Below are positions 1 through 11,206 of a stretch of DNA of 64,000 nt, in pieces (positions within the stretch are counted from its first letter, which is position 1; every line of letters begins with the position of its first letter). This DNA is from Agrostemma githago. Taxonomy: Eukaryota; Streptophyta; Magnoliopsida; Caryophyllales; Caryophyllaceae. The notes beneath the pieces were generated by a model. That model was not told the origin of the DNA, ran no database searches, and was given only the letters and a program-made list of their open reading frames with translations. The position numbers and the translations under genes are program-made. The DNA lies in the NCBI GenBank assembly GCA_958450325.1, contig OY288246.1, forward strand, positions 41,841,619-41,905,618. The letters run 5' to 3'.

Positions 1-434
1 GTAACGAGGAAGTCTAGTTTGACGGAGGTTCATTCGTTGCAAGCTTATTGTTGTTCGGTTAGGGGGGGTCAGTGATGGGTTGAACCTAGGGTTGTTGTTC
101 CTGATCTTTTTTTAGGGTGAAGTTAATTGGGCCATTTGTGGTAGCCCTTGCGTTTTAGTCAATTGTCATCGATAAGTGGCACAGTGTCGGGTCTTTAAGC
201 GTTAAAGTAAACTGTTGAAAGAAGTTAAGCGATTCTCGAGGCATGTTTAAATAAAAAGAGTTGTTTTATTAATAAACAGTAAACGGGCTAGATGCCCGTG
301 GTTAATTTTGTTTTGGGGGAGGTGGAGGACATGTTTCCTCGCACCTCCCTGGACTCGAAAAAAAATGTCATTATTATTATTTGTAAGCCTAGGCCCTAGG
401 ATGAACTAGACTCTTACTAAGACCGGTCATGGCT
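1..434. other. non-coding stretch downstream of the gag-like ORF
   Basis: No ORF of note on either strand. AT-rich, with a short inverted match around 285-300 (gggctagatgcccg). It continues the Ogre-like internal region on the minus strand, but I see no recognisable domain. Confidence 0.5.
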
Positions 435-1040
435 CTAAGCATCGAGGCTTCCCCCAGGGAATAGCACCTTGATGGCGCCGCTTGTCTTCACTATCACAAA
501 CGCGGTCGTTTCGTCGCCAGCCCTACCATCAAAGGGCTGTGGCGTCTGCGTCTTTACCAGAGGGAAGGTTCCGGCATCCACCATGTCCTGGATGTCGTGT
601 TTGAGGCGATCACAGTCTTTCATATCGTGTCCCCGACCCTGATGATACAAGCAATAGGTACTGGGATCCCAATCCGCCCCCCGGGCTTCACGGGGTGGAT
701 CCGGGGTAGGGACGAGTTGGGATAATTGCCAGTCCTTGTTGGCAATTCTAGAGGCCTCGGCATAGGTCATGCCCAGGTCGGTAAGGCTTCTAAAAGGGCG
801 TCCCCCAAGAGCTGGGACAAACCTAGCTGACCCTAGTCTCATCCTGCCCTTAGGGATGAAAGGCTTGTCTTCCACCTCCTCTTGAGGGAGGTTTCGTGTC
901 CCATTGGCTGCGCCTTCAAGCTTGCTAAGCTGGAGCAAGATGTTGTCATGGGCGGCGGTTATTTGGGCCATGTTATTCTGAAGTTCCTTAACAAGCCCTA
1001 GCATTATGTTGAGTGGTTCGGTGTTGTCGTTGGAGGACAT
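435..1040 (-). CDS. gag-like ORF of the Ogre/Tat-like element (201 aa)
   Basis: A short minus-strand ORF with a helical, Gln/Leu-rich N-terminus (about residues 1-45), a Gly/Arg-rich middle, and near residue 130 the motif CLYHQGRGHDMKDC. This has C-x2-H-x4-H-x4-C spacing, followed by KHDIQDMVDAG. That zinc-knuckle-like pattern followed by a charged helix is the form seen in Gag of many plant Ty3/gypsy elements, and the same spacing occurs in the Gag at 57724-60960. Gag would package element RNA in cytoplasmic particles. It is much shorter than a full Gag (usually above 400 aa) and ends in a stop with no continuation into protease, so it is either a truncated Gag or the separate ORF1 some Ogre elements carry. 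The start is the first ATG of the frame, about 1.6 kb from the PBS. Confidence 0.55.
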   Translation of the reverse strand: MSSNDNTEPLNIMLGLVKELQNNMAQITAAHDNILLQLSKLEGAANGTRNLPQEEVEDKPFIPKGRMRLGSARFVPALGGRPFRSLTDLGMTYAEASRIANKDWQLSQLVPTPDPPREARGADWDPSTYCLYHQGRGHDMKDCDRLKHDIQDMVDAGTFPLVKTQTPQPFDGRAGDETTAFVIVKTSGAIKVLFPGGSLDA

Positions 1041-2660
1041 TTCTAGATCTGCGAAACAGGACTGAAGGTGAGGCTGAATCTACCAGAAGATTTAGGGACT
1101 CGAGGAATGCTCGTAACTGAGCGACGCGGGAACGAGACCCTTGACTCGCGTGTGTGTGCGGTCACTGGTTTAGGGACTCGGGTGCTTTAGACTCTTGGTG
1201 TATTCATCGAAACGTCTGTCGAGTTTTAGGTCTCGTTAGCGAGACGATTTGACACAAACCTCGAAGGTGAGGTGTAAAGAGGACTTTTCGAAATGAGACG
1301 ACCCAGAATGTAAGACCTCGAGTAGAGGTGATCCTAGTAACTAACACAGAGAGTTAATCACACGGTTGTACGACGTAAGAAGTTGATCGCGATCCCGGCT
1401 CAGGATCAAAGAATTTGATATATGTTTTTTTTTGAAAACGACCAATTCTTTGCAAAAAAAGTTTTTTTTTTTTTGAAAAGGATGATTTGTAAAAATAGTG
1501 TAACGACGGCGTGATGACATCGGTTGTGACGTGAAGGTGTGTGCGTCGGAAATCCGGTGATAGCAAAAGTGTAAATGTCCTCTTTTTTTGAAAGAAGCAT
1601 GGTTCTTAGGGGAACCGGTTTTTGAAAATGACAACGTGATGCTTTTATCGAAACTAATATTAATTAGTTAGTTCGATACTTGTGGTGGGTGTGGTGATCG
1701 TGGTAGAGCGCGAAGTCTAATGATGTTGTTCTAAAGGTGTGACTAAATCCTTATTTAAGGGATTTAGGTGGTGAATAGTGTTTTTAGAAAACTTTTAAAA
1801 CTAGTGACCCACGTTCGTCGGTTGTGCTAATTAGCATTAGACGGTGGGGGTGTGTATTATAAAAAGTGTTTTGGAAGTGTAACCGTTTTTGAGTTCCTAG
1901 ACTTCATTAATTGAAGTTCTGGTTGCGTTAACGGTATGTGTGTACGAACATTTCTTTTTAAATAAAATGTAACCGTTTGAGATACGTCGACTCCATTGAT
2001 CCGGAGTTTCGGTGGTATTAACGGTACTTGTTGTTGACGGGTTTTGCTTTGGCCAAGGCGATGGCAATAAAAAAAATGTTTGTTTTTTGAAAGTGGTGAG
2101 TGTAAAGTTTGCCATGATAACGACATCTAAAAATGTTTTTTCCTTTTTAGAAATCACGATTTGATCGGAGTATTGGCGTTTAAAAGGTCATTGTGAAAAG
2201 ATGAGGTTTTTTTTCGAAAACGTAGATGGGTGTGCTTGAATATGTTGGCGTGGTTGAATCCAGATTTTTGATGTTTTATTTGGGTTGTTTGCAAACACGC
2301 TACACATAACTAGGAATGCATACACTCATGCAGGATGCAGACACGGGTAGGTTAGGGTAGGCTACCGCCCACGAATAGTCTTTACTTAGGCATTGACAAA
2401 TCATCTAGGGAGACGAGTGTCGTACCGTCCGTTCGGAACTATTCACTTATTATTCCCGCGGGGTACGCGTTAGGCGGCCAGAGCGTCAATCGAGGATCTC
2501 TCCGCGCGTCCCTAGGGATCTTACCGCGAAGAGGTCGATTGGTCCTGATATCGGTTAGGGTGAGCTTTTTAGGGCCAAAACCTGTAGTGGCCATAACTAG
2601 GAACTAGGAAATGAGCTTCACTGACCTCGTTCAAGTTACACCACCACTGGAAATTTGTTT
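1041..2660 (-). other. 5' leader of the Ogre/Tat-like element
   Basis: No convincing ORF. The region has several poly-T/poly-A runs (1427-1440, 1461-1475, 1580-1590) and GT-rich plus-strand text. Its position between PBS and gag-like ORF identifies it as the untranslated leader of the minus-strand element. Confidence 0.5.
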
Positions 2661-2683
2661 CCTAATCCCCAGCGGAGTTGCCA
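2661..2683 (-). other. primer binding site, Ogre/Tat-like element
   Basis: The minus strand reads TTGGCAACTCCGCTGGGGA, close to the primer site TGGCGACTCCxCTGGGGA that I associate with Ogre elements (tRNA-Arg 3' end). It lies a few bases after the CA end of the LTR. One base differs from my remembered consensus (CAACT against CGACT). Confidence 0.6.
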
Positions 2684-2688
2684 AACCG

Positions 2689-4833
2689 TGGACGTCCGTC
2701 CGCACCGCCTGGCGCCCCGCGCGCGCCCGCGCGGGACCTATCCGATTTTTCATCGTGTGGCGGCGGCCGCCCACGCGGCCCCCCTCCCTGTTGGGGGCCG
2801 GTCCGATCTCGCGTACGGGGCGATGTTTCAGACCTCGATTCGGATGACGATCCGGACTTGTACTAGACGGGTGCGGGTACCCGTGTTTCCGTTTGGAATC
2901 GATCGAGTCGTGGTTGTAAATGTTTAAAGGCCGATTCATTTGGTAAGGGGACCTTTTTAGTGAACTGAATTCGTTGCTGAATTGTGGAGTCGCCACCGAG
3001 TCAATTATGGGGACTCGGAAACCGTCAAAGTTAACTTTGATCCCTAGGCGGCTCAAAGTTGAGGGGCACGAGACCTAAAGATAAAGACTTGTACCCTTAA
3101 GCACTCGATGCCCAGAATGACTCTCATTGCTAATGGTTTCGGGCATTCGGAAACCGTCGATTCTGAGTAAGGGGTGAGGGTACGTATCGAGAAGCCAACA
3201 TCCGATAGATGTCAGCACCCAATCCCGCCCGCACTATAGCGGCCTCTAGTAATCAATCGGTGGGCTGATAACCTAGTTCTTTTGTTGTGACAGAAATACT
3301 GTAACATTCGTTGTTTTCACCCTATACCTTTTGATACGTCGATTGTTTAAGGACAAGTAAGTTTTGTCATCAAAGTAGTTGAGTTTACATTCTTTGCATT
3401 CAATTTCACGTGACAAGCAGGCCCTGAAAAGATGCACGTAGGAGAGTAGAGAGTACTAGTATTATACGTATTAGCAAGTCAGTTTTAACGTGATAATACG
3501 GATATTAGTCATTCTCGTGATATACCTTACCTGGTATTCTGCTTAAGATGCCTCGGTTCGGTATTAATAGAGATGCGTCGAACCTAGTAAGGCGAGCACC
3601 CAGACTAATACGGAACTCGACCATCACTTTGTTCAGTTTTAGTTGTTTTACATTTTGAATTCAGTGTTAAGTGATTTAGCATGCGATTATAAGGTCATAA
3701 AAGCAATAAATCATACAAAAAACTGTAAATGCGAATGTAAGTAAATCACATTGTGAGGAGTTGCACCATACACTAAACGGGACTCGATGCATAGATAGTC
3801 AAGAATGGATCTCGGAATTACTCGGGTCTATTTAGTGTATTTTAGTATTTGTGGTTGAGGCTGGGACGTTACGTGTTTTAGTAGATGTTGCGGACCTAGT
3901 GTCCACATCTAGTGTTGTCGTAGTACATAATAAAGGAAAATACGAATATGGAAAGTTTTGTTTAGATGACAACCTAGTGACGATTCGACTTCAAAGGCGG
4001 ATCCTCCCAGTGATTTCGGCAGAGTTCCGTTACCGTTGACCCTTCCTGCGGCTACTCCGGCAGAGCTTTGTTACTATGGACCGATTCTGCGGCTAATCCG
4101 GCAGAGCTTCGCTACTAGACTTGAGCTAGTCGAACACAGGCACCTCGGTATCGAGTGGGGTGCTCGAAAGTGAGGAGTAGCGTCGATGTCGCTTTTATCG
4201 GAACTACAATCGAGTGGATCGTTTGCCTCGGGTGTCGGAGTGCGAGCCCTTAGCGAGAATGTGGAGGGGGAGAAGAGAGTTGAGATGTGTCAAATGAATG
4301 AGGTGAAGGGGGCATTTGTAGGTGTTTTCGGCCCTCGTCACCCATATGGACGCCTGAGGTGAGGCGCACCAAGGCTCGGGTGCTTGGGTTTAGGCGCGGG
4401 GTGTCTAAGACGCGTGAGGTGAGGCGGTTGAAATTTTGAAGATACGATATTGATATTTTCCAAAACCGAGTGGGAGGAGTATAATTCATATCTTGGGGCC
4501 TAAGGTTTCCCCGTGTAACCCTAGCGCTGTGAGCTTGGTGGGCCTCGTGTGTGCATCCCGAGGTTCACTTGGTGCGGTGCTGACTCAGTTTGAGTTTTGG
4601 GACCGACTCGGGGTCCCGGTGTCAGAATTGACTCTAATTAGTGTCTATACGACCGTAACGACACGACTACGGCTGCCATCATGTTAGTTTAATTTTTCCG
4701 AGTAATTTATTTGATCCGTTCTATAGAAAAACTACCTAAAACATCGCGAACTCGGGTCGCGTTGCAGTCCTATCGTCATCAGGTGTTTGTTGGGCACTTC
4801 TGCAGCCACCAGGTCCAAATCTGGGTGTCTACA
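2689..4833 (-). repeat. 5' LTR of the Ogre/Tat-like element (about 2.1 kb)
   Basis: On the minus strand it starts TGTAGACACCCAG at 4833 and ends in CA at 2690-2689, followed at once by the PBS. It contains the GGAGTCGCCACCGAG motif (2987-3001, plus strand), repeated CGGCAGAGCTT/CGGCAGAGTT text near 4015-4115, and a very GC-rich block at 2690-2830 just before the PBS. The ORFs in it look like chance frames. The boundary at 4833 is supported by the terminal TG and by the switch to relic ORF1 promoter sequence just beyond it. The partner LTR is outside the window, so length is an estimate. Confidence 0.6.
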
Positions 4834-4953
4834 CCTTCTCTTATGACTATAAAGGGCTGAGTTTTGCTTAGCTCTTCTTCATAAACCTTGAACACTCTTG
4901 TTATCCTCTTCATAAACCGTAAACACTTGTCGTCTCTTTTTTTTCTTTTCGCA
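4834..4953 (+). promoter_or_regulatory. TATA region of relic ORF1
   Basis: TATAAA at 4848-4853 lies about 100 nt before the relic ORF1 ATG at 4954. It corresponds to the TATAAA before ORF1 in the young array (for example 27615-27620). The Ogre-like LTR ends only about 15 nt upstream, so the rest of the promoter has been cut away. Confidence 0.5.
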
Positions 4954-5543
4954 ATGTTTTGGGTGAAAGATAAAATCTTTAGGCAAGGGGTCCTTGTCAA
5001 TACTCTCAAGTACACTGGGCCTGCTAGGAAGTTCAGGTACCCCAAGCTGGTGCGGACGATCATCCACCGTTGCAAGTTGATCGCCCTCCGGTCCCCTTAT
5101 GCCCCTGGGGAAGATGTTTTACCGAATGCCATCCGCCGTCCCAGGAAGGCCTCATTTTTTATGAAACAGAGGTCCGACTCCTGTACGCAGGCAGGGAGTT
5201 GTTCCTTCCGGGGTTGCCGCCGGTGTTTTTCTTGGCTGCAACCATAGAATGTCGACTCTGATATTCCAGACTCAGGATTCTCTCCTCCTACGCCCAAGAG
5301 ACTGAGAGGCAACTTTGGATACCCCGAGGGAAACTGGCTCGGTTCGGAGAGGACTAGGATGTTAGCAACCATTACTCTGGAGAAAGCGAGGGCAGGGGTT
5401 ATTTGTCAGGCCATGAGGTGCCGTGAAGCAAGGAAGAAGGGAATGATGACCCCCTGAATACCCCTGGTAGCTGGGACTGGGGGTCTGATGGTGAAGGCTG
5501 CAGCAGCCCCAGGGGCTACTTCCCTGGCTCTGATGAAGATTAG
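4954..5543 (+). pseudogene. decayed ORF1 of the old Retand-like copy
   Basis: This is a broken relative of the array ORF1. The first frame opens MFWVKDKIFRQGV, aligning with MTWIKKSVIRRGV in the array. It runs through a basic region to a cysteine cluster (CTQAGSC, then CRRCFSW) with the same C-x5-C-x4-C-x2-C-F-x-W spacing as array ORF1, then stops at 5247. In other frames the acidic C-terminus is still visible: SWDWGSDGEG followed by GYFPGSDED and a stop at 5541-5543, matching SWDWGS...GDYSPDLGDD. It carries at least one frameshift and one premature stop. It is useful because strong divergence from the array has left the Cys cluster and the SWDWGS tail intact, marking them as constrained parts of an otherwise unknown protein. 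Confidence 0.7.
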
Positions 5544-6105
5544 GACTTACTATGTCCCCTGCCTGGCCGAGCTTGGCTTCAGGCCTATTTTGTTTGTAAT
5601 TGTCCTTTGGAACATTTTCTCAATCTTTGTTTTGAATCTGTCTACTGATTTGTCATTCTGGCTTTCGGGCTTTTTCTTTAATGCTGAAGTAATATGACTT
5701 ATTTTTGTGTGTTTCTCTTTTTTTTTTTGAATCATTCCTTGGATCGTAATGTGACTCTTCCTCTTCTCGACTTTTTGCATTTTCAAAGTTTTGGGATGTG
5801 ATGGATGGGTTAGTTGAGCGTGTGACACGTGTGGGGTGTTTTTATGGGGAGAAGGTCTGACAGTACAACATAAAAGAGGGGACTCTTCAGTTTTCCTCCA
5901 CTATAGACCCTCCCCGTCTTCATTCCCCCTTTTCACACTCTCAACATTCAAACTCCATCCTCCTCTTTTTTCTGTTGGGCGATTTAGTTGAGATTTTTTC
6001 GGCGTTCACTTCTAGCGATCTTGAAGGCTTGATTAGGTTAGAACCTTAAACCCTAGTTCTTTGCTTTCATTTCATCCTTGCCTACTTTATTTTTTCCGGC
6101 AAAAT
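5544..6105 (+). promoter_or_regulatory. ORF1-ORF2 spacer and ORF2 promoter of the old copy
   Basis: It contains a T tract (5718-5729), a G-box CACGTG at 5826-5831 inside GTGTGACACGTG, and a TATA-like ATAAAA at 5870-5875. A CT-rich leader then runs to the ORF2 ATG at 6106. The array has the same order: poly-T, GTGTGACACGTGG, TATATAAA, CT-rich leader. Retention of the G-box in a much-diverged copy suggests a working promoter in the ancestor. Confidence 0.55.
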
Positions 6106-6267
6106 ATGACACAAAACCGCCGCCGGATATTGTTATTTCCTGACCTTTCTTCTGAGACCCCCGTGAGGGATGATGAGGAGGCTGTTATTATTTGTCCCTC
6201 TTCCTCCACTGGCTTGGTGGTCACTGTGGCTCAAGGGCCACCCTCAGAAGATAGTGGGGGCGCCAAC
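6106..6267 (+). pseudogene. decayed ORF2, N-terminal part before the copia insertion
   Basis: The frame begins MTQNRRRILLFPDLS at 6106 and includes an acidic DDEEAV stretch. It corresponds to the start of array ORF2 (MSRARPLSF...). The copia element interrupts it at 6267; the frame resumes after the target duplication at 15475 with residues that match array ORF2 around positions 43-70. It was therefore one ORF at least up to the insertion point when the copia element arrived. Confidence 0.6.
6263..6267. other. target-site duplication CCAAC (left copy)
   Basis: CCAAC directly precedes the left copia LTR, and the same five bases directly follow the right LTR at 15475-15479. Five bases is the usual duplication size for Ty1/copia integrase. 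Confidence 0.9.
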
Positions 6268-7575
6268 TGATGGGTTCGAAACCCACTAATTAGACTCCTC
6301 TAATTAGTTACTAAATTACTTGTTAATTTAGTATATAAAGATCTAGTTACATGCATGACATCAAATGACAAAAACTAGATATAAGAAGAGATTTCCTTAC
6401 ATAAACAATGAGGAAATATTGGGCACAATAAGAAAACTCCTTTTCTTATTGTTCTTGAGCTAATAATAGTATGGATGATCCTCCAAAACCTTGAATCTTC
6501 AAAGTAGAAGATCTCCTTCAAGTTGCACCAAGAATCAACCCAAATAATCACTAGTATTATTAACTAGATAATAGTAGTGATAAAACAATACTAATATTAT
6601 TAATCTATTACTACTCTAGTAAAAGATGAATACTAGTATTTAGAGAGAGTTTTTGGAGTGATGAGGTGAAAAGCCAAAACTAATGCATGCATAATGAATT
6701 GGTGAGATGAAAAGAGAACAAAAAGCCCCCTTTTTACCCACCAAAACCGGCCACCCCCACATGGGAAGACCAAAATGCATTATTTTATTTGCATGCTTAT
6801 GACAAGTGTCTAGTGTCATTATTACTATTATTTATGCATGTAGTAAAAATAAGACCAACCACTATTGCCATTATTTTTACTAGTGTACCATACACATGTA
6901 CATAAAATGGGTCCATTTTATTTTGTCATTTGTCATACAAATGTAATGTGTGACATGATCAATTATCTCTATAATTGATCACATCAAATAATATACTCTT
7001 AACTCTTTAAGTAGTACATTACTATTATATCTATATATAATAGGTCCCATAATAATAATAATAATCAATTAGCTAAATTTACAACTCCTTGTAAATATAT
7101 TAACGGCTAATTACCACTATCCATAAAAGCATACAAAACCTCAACTAATTTAGTAATTAACGTTTAAATACTAAATTAGGTCTTATTTAATCGTATTAAA
7201 ATAAGACGTAAAATTTATTCAGTCAATTATCGTATAATAGACTAATAAACTTAATCGGACAGAGTTCCAAACTCTATCTCCAATAATTAACTCTCGTTAC
7301 CATGCATATATCACTATATACGCAAGGAACTAATTAGCTGTATCAGATACAAATAATTAGTCTTCTATTTGGGTCTCATCCTATAGGTGTGACCAAAAGG
7401 GATCAGCTGATCACCGCCGTCATACGACAGTAACGTCTAACTCTAGTCAGCTGAGCGTTACCGATTTACGTTAATCAACTGACGTGGAGTATCAATGTAC
7501 TAATTATCCCAAATATATTCCGCTCATGAGATTTAATATATCAATGCACTATTGTGGAGGACACTCGCTCCAACA
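6268..7575 (-). repeat. 3' LTR of the copia element (1,308 bp)
   Basis: On the minus strand it begins TGTTGGAGCGAGTG at 7575 and ends TTCGAACCCATCA at 6268. Same length as the right LTR and nearly identical to it. AT-rich. Confidence 0.93.
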
Positions 7576-7590
7576 ATCTCCCAGTTGTCC
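7576..7590 (-). other. polypurine tract of the copia element
   Basis: The minus strand reads CAACTGGGAGAT immediately upstream of the 3' LTR, where plus-strand DNA synthesis would start. Similar GTGGGAGA tracts recur further upstream near 7643-7655 and 7704-7715. Confidence 0.65.
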
Positions 7591-8445
7591 GATACAAGTT
7601 GTGCATGTAGCCACTATATTGCGGAGTACTCCTACTCCATCAATGTCTCCCACTTGTCTACACAAGTTGTGCGCTACCGATTCTCTTGTCTCTTTGATGT
7701 CACATCCTCCCACTCATCACAAGGTGTCTTTCAGGTCGCACTTGTGATTTAAATATATAATAAGAGTGGTTTTCTCGATCTGGAGAATAACTGTTTGACC
7801 GAAAAATCTACCATAGATCTATTTCCGAGCGTGGCCACGCATTTCCAGTTACTTCTCCTCGAGTGGCCCAAGGACGTATGTACCCGACGTGGGTGGACAA
7901 TTCCTGTTGACCCAACTTATACTGTATAATGCAGATCACCATGACCCAGAAGATGCCCATCAGCCTCCTTTCACGGCACGACTTAGGACACCAACCTAAG
8001 CCAATCGGAAACTGCACCGACTCAGATAAATGGTCGCCAGTCTAAAGAATCGACTCATAGGAATAAAATAGAAGTCCCTGCCACGACCAGGCTTCAACTA
8101 ATTTGATAAGGGACTCTATTGTGGTCACTGCCCGACAGAGTGACAATCAGTCTGCCTATGTAAATGACCAGTCATCTCCATGACCCCATGGTCTTGAACT
8201 AACCATCGATCAACTTACAATCTTGTCACTCCGAGTCGTCACCTCATTAAGTGACAAGGGGCAAAAATACTATGTTCAAACGTTCACTTGAATAGGGTTC
8301 AAGATTGTCTCACAATCCATTCAAATGAACAAAGTATGGGTTTAGTCAAACCAAACAAAAAGTTCATATTGAAACTCGAACAATGAATGCTATTATCATA
8401 AATGTAAAAATTGCTACAATATCCAATTATTACATCTTAGATAAC
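7591..8445 (-). other. 3' untranslated region of the copia element
   Basis: Between the pol stop and the PPT there are about 855 bases without a supported gene. The part nearest the LTR holds a near-duplicate of the PPT region: TCTCCCAGTTGTC at 7578 and TCTCCCACTTGTC at 7645, each followed by a CAAGTTGTGC block. The rest shows no recognised domain. Confidence 0.6.
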
Positions 8446-11202
8446 TTAAGGAAAATCCGGGACTTTTCTCAATCCCATTGCAACAACATGACCATCATGT
8501 TTAGCCTTTGAAAGAGGCTTGGTTAAAGGATCAGCGATATTATCGTCTGTCCCAACCTTACATATATCGATTTCCTTCCTTTCCTCGAGATCTCTTATCA
8601 CGTGGTATTTCCTAAGTACATGTCTAGACTTATTGCTAGACTTGGGCTCTTTTGCTTGAAAAATGGCCCCGCTGTTATCACAATATATGGTGATAGGATC
8701 TTCGACGGAATGGACTACTCCTAGTCCTTCCAAAAACTGACGAATCCAAACAGCTTCCTTTGCAGCTTCCGAAGCCGCGACGTACTCAGCTTCTGTTGTA
8801 GAATCCGCGGTGACACTTTGCTTGGAGCTCTTCCAACTAATGGCTCCTCCATTCAACATATAAACATAGCCGGATTGGGATTTCAAATCATCCCGATCGG
8901 TTTGGAAACTGGCATCCGTGTAACCTCTTACACGTAATTCAGTATCCCCTCCAAACACTAAGAACAAATCCTTGGTCCTTCGCAAGTACTTAAGGATGTT
9001 CTTCACGGCTGTCCAGTGACTTTCACCTGGATTGGCTTGATAACGACTCGTCATGCTCAAAGCATACGAAACATCGGGACGAGTGCACGTCATGGCATAC
9101 ATGATTGATCCAACCGCGGAAGCATATGGGATCAACTTCATGCGTTCAATTTCTTCGGGTGTGGTAGGACACTGTGACTTGCACAAAATGGTACCTTGAC
9201 TCATGGGAAGAAAGCCTCTCTTAGAGTCTTTCATTTTGAATCGATCAAGAATCTTATCTATATAAGCTTCTTGACTTAATACCAACGTCCTTTTGGATCT
9301 ATCTCTATGGATCCGAATACCCAAAATACATTGTGCATTTCCCAAATCTTTCATTTGGAAGTGCTTTCCTAGCCACTCCTTTACGGAAGCAAGCATCAGA
9401 ACGTCATTCCCGATAAGAAGTATGTCATCCACATACAAGACAAGAAAGGTTACCTTACTCCCACTAAACTTCATGTACAAACAAGGTTCCTCGACACTTC
9501 GAGCAAAACCATATTGTTTGATAACATGATCAAAGCGATGATTCCAACTTCTGGACGCTTGCTTAAGACCATAAATGGATCTTTTAAGCTTGCATACCTT
9601 CCTAGGATTAGATGTATCTACAAAACCTTCTGGTTGTGTCATATACACTTCCTCTTCTAGAATCCCATTCAAGAAGGCGGTTTTGACATCCATTTGCCAA
9701 ATCTCATAATCATGAAATGCGGCAATCGCTAGGATAATCCTTATGGAGCGAAGCATTGCGACTGGAGCAAAGGTTTCGTCATAGTGAAGACCATGAACTT
9801 GAGTAAAACCCTTTGCCACCAATCTAGCTTTGTAGACATCTCTATGTCCATCTATGCCATTCTTGATCTTAAAGATCCATTTACACTGAAGATGTCTCAC
9901 CTTTTCAGGTAAATCAACCAAATCCCACACTTGGTTTTCGTGCATAGAATCCATTTCGGATCGCATGGCTTGAAGCCATTGCATGGAATCACGACTAGAT
10001 ATGGCCGCCTTGTAGGTGTTAGGCTCGTCACTTTCGCAAAGCAACATGTCTAACGCATCTTCCTCGACAATACCAAGGTATCGATCAGGAGGATGACTAA
10101 TCCTCGTGGATTTCCTAGGTTCAAAGGGAACAACAACCGTGTCCGAGGAGGAGGGAACGCTTTCCTCCACTTCATTTTCGGTTTGTGGCTCTTGGACTTC
10201 ATCAAGTTCAAATTTTCTCCCACTCTGTCTTCTAGAAATGAAGTCATTTTCTAGAAAGACAGCGTCACGTGCCACAAACACTTTGTTTTCGTGACGATTG
10301 TAGAAGTAATAGCCTTGTGTTTCCTTTGGATACCCTACAAATAGACATTTGTCGGATCTTGGTGCGAGTTTGTTGTCAGACTTGTTCTGAACATATGCCT
10401 CACAACCCCAGATTCTCATGAACGACAAATAAGGAACCCTTCCCTTCCATATCTCATATGGTGTCTTATTTGCCGCTTTAGTCGGGCTTCGATTTAGTGA
10501 AAAAATTGCGGACAAAATGGCAAAACCCCAAAATGAATCAGGAAGCTCAGTGAGACTCATCATGGACCGAACCATATCTAATAAAGTTCGGTTTCTCCTT
10601 TCGGCCACACCATTCAACTGTGGTGTGCCAGGAGGAGTCCATTGTGATACTATGCCACAATCTTTTAGGTGTGAATCAAATTCATTATTTAGGTATTCAC
10701 CGCCACGATCGGATCGTAGTACTTTAATCTTTTTATCCAATTGGTTCTCTACTTCACTTTGAAACTCTTTGAACTTTTCAAAAGCATCGCTCTTATGCCT
10801 CATTAAGTAGACATACCCATATCTACTTAAGTCGTCGGTAAAAGTGATGAAGTAGTTGTAACCACCCCTAGCGGTGATAGTCATTGGGCCACACACATCG
10901 GTATGTATAAGGCCCAATACCTCACTTGCTCGTGTTCCTTTACTTGAGAAAGGAGCACGAGTCATCTTGCCTAATATGCAAGACTCGCATACACCATAAG
11001 ATTCGTAATCAAATGGTTTGAGAAGTTTCGTTGAAACAAGTCTCTTTATGCGTTGTTCGTTTATGTGTCCTAAACGACAATGCCAAAGGTAGGATTGATT
11101 AGGTTCACCCGTTTTGAGCTTCTTGTTCTCTACATGATATACATCATTAACATTATCTAGAACATAAATACCTCCGATAGACGTAGCTTTACCATAAACC
11201 AT
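8446..11202 (-). CDS. copia pol: integrase, reverse transcriptase, RNase H (918 aa)
   Basis: This is the C-terminal two thirds of a Ty1/copia polyprotein. The integrase zinc domain has H41, H46, C72 and C75. The catalytic triad is D102 (HTDVCGP), D165 (RSDRGGEY) and E201 (NGVAERRN). RT follows, with QMDVKTAFLNG and the catalytic box YVDDILLIGND near residue 550. RNase H lies toward the end (GYTDASFQTD, STTEAEYVAASEA, CDNSGAI). In the particle these would copy element RNA to cDNA and insert it in the nucleus. All catalytic motifs look intact. The ATG here is not a natural start: the frame follows directly on gag-protease, offset by one base around 11203-11215, in a T-run on the coding strand. 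Host or viral identity is not in question; this is an ordinary plant copia pol. Confidence 0.95.
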   Translation of the reverse strand: MVYGKATSIGGIYVLDNVNDVYHVENKKLKTGEPNQSYLWHCRLGHINEQRIKRLVSTKLLKPFDYESYGVCESCILGKMTRAPFSSKGTRASEVLGLIHTDVCGPMTITARGGYNYFITFTDDLSRYGYVYLMRHKSDAFEKFKEFQSEVENQLDKKIKVLRSDRGGEYLNNEFDSHLKDCGIVSQWTPPGTPQLNGVAERRNRTLLDMVRSMMSLTELPDSFWGFAILSAIFSLNRSPTKAANKTPYEIWKGRVPYLSFMRIWGCEAYVQNKSDNKLAPRSDKCLFVGYPKETQGYYFYNRHENKVFVARDAVFLENDFISRRQSGRKFELDEVQEPQTENEVEESVPSSSDTVVVPFEPRKSTRISHPPDRYLGIVEEDALDMLLCESDEPNTYKAAISSRDSMQWLQAMRSEMDSMHENQVWDLVDLPEKVRHLQCKWIFKIKNGIDGHRDVYKARLVAKGFTQVHGLHYDETFAPVAMLRSIRIILAIAAFHDYEIWQMDVKTAFLNGILEEEVYMTQPEGFVDTSNPRKVCKLKRSIYGLKQASRSWNHRFDHVIKQYGFARSVEEPCLYMKFSGSKVTFLVLYVDDILLIGNDVLMLASVKEWLGKHFQMKDLGNAQCILGIRIHRDRSKRTLVLSQEAYIDKILDRFKMKDSKRGFLPMSQGTILCKSQCPTTPEEIERMKLIPYASAVGSIMYAMTCTRPDVSYALSMTSRYQANPGESHWTAVKNILKYLRRTKDLFLVFGGDTELRVRGYTDASFQTDRDDLKSQSGYVYMLNGGAISWKSSKQSVTADSTTEAEYVAASEAAKEAVWIRQFLEGLGVVHSVEDPITIYCDNSGAIFQAKEPKSSNKSRHVLRKYHVIRDLEERKEIDICKVGTDDNIADPLTKPLSKAKHDGHVVAMGLRKVPDFP

Positions 11203-11206
11203 GTCA

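Larger units (their letters stand above)
1..4833 (-). mobile_element. Ogre/Tat-like Ty3/gypsy retrotransposon, 5' part only
   Basis: Read on the minus strand the order is 5' LTR (4833 to 2689), PBS (2683 to 2661), a 1.6-kb leader and a short gag-like ORF (1040 to 435). The LTR of about 2.1 kb starting TGTAGACACCCAG and the PBS TTGGCAACTCCGCTGGGG resemble Ogre-type Tat elements, which by established knowledge use a tRNA-Arg-like primer site and long LTRs. Protease, RT, integrase and the 3' LTR would lie beyond base 1, so completeness cannot be judged. Its LTR end abuts the ORF1 promoter of the old Retand-like relic, implying insertion into or truncation of that relic. Lineage assignment is inference. 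Confidence 0.6.

Noticed and set aside
2340..2370. Telomere-like TTAGGGTAGG text
   Set aside because: A single short match without tandem copies.
2611..3056. Pro/Arg-rich proteins on both strands
   Set aside because: They lie in the GC-rich LTR end and leader of the Ogre-like element with no domain similarity.
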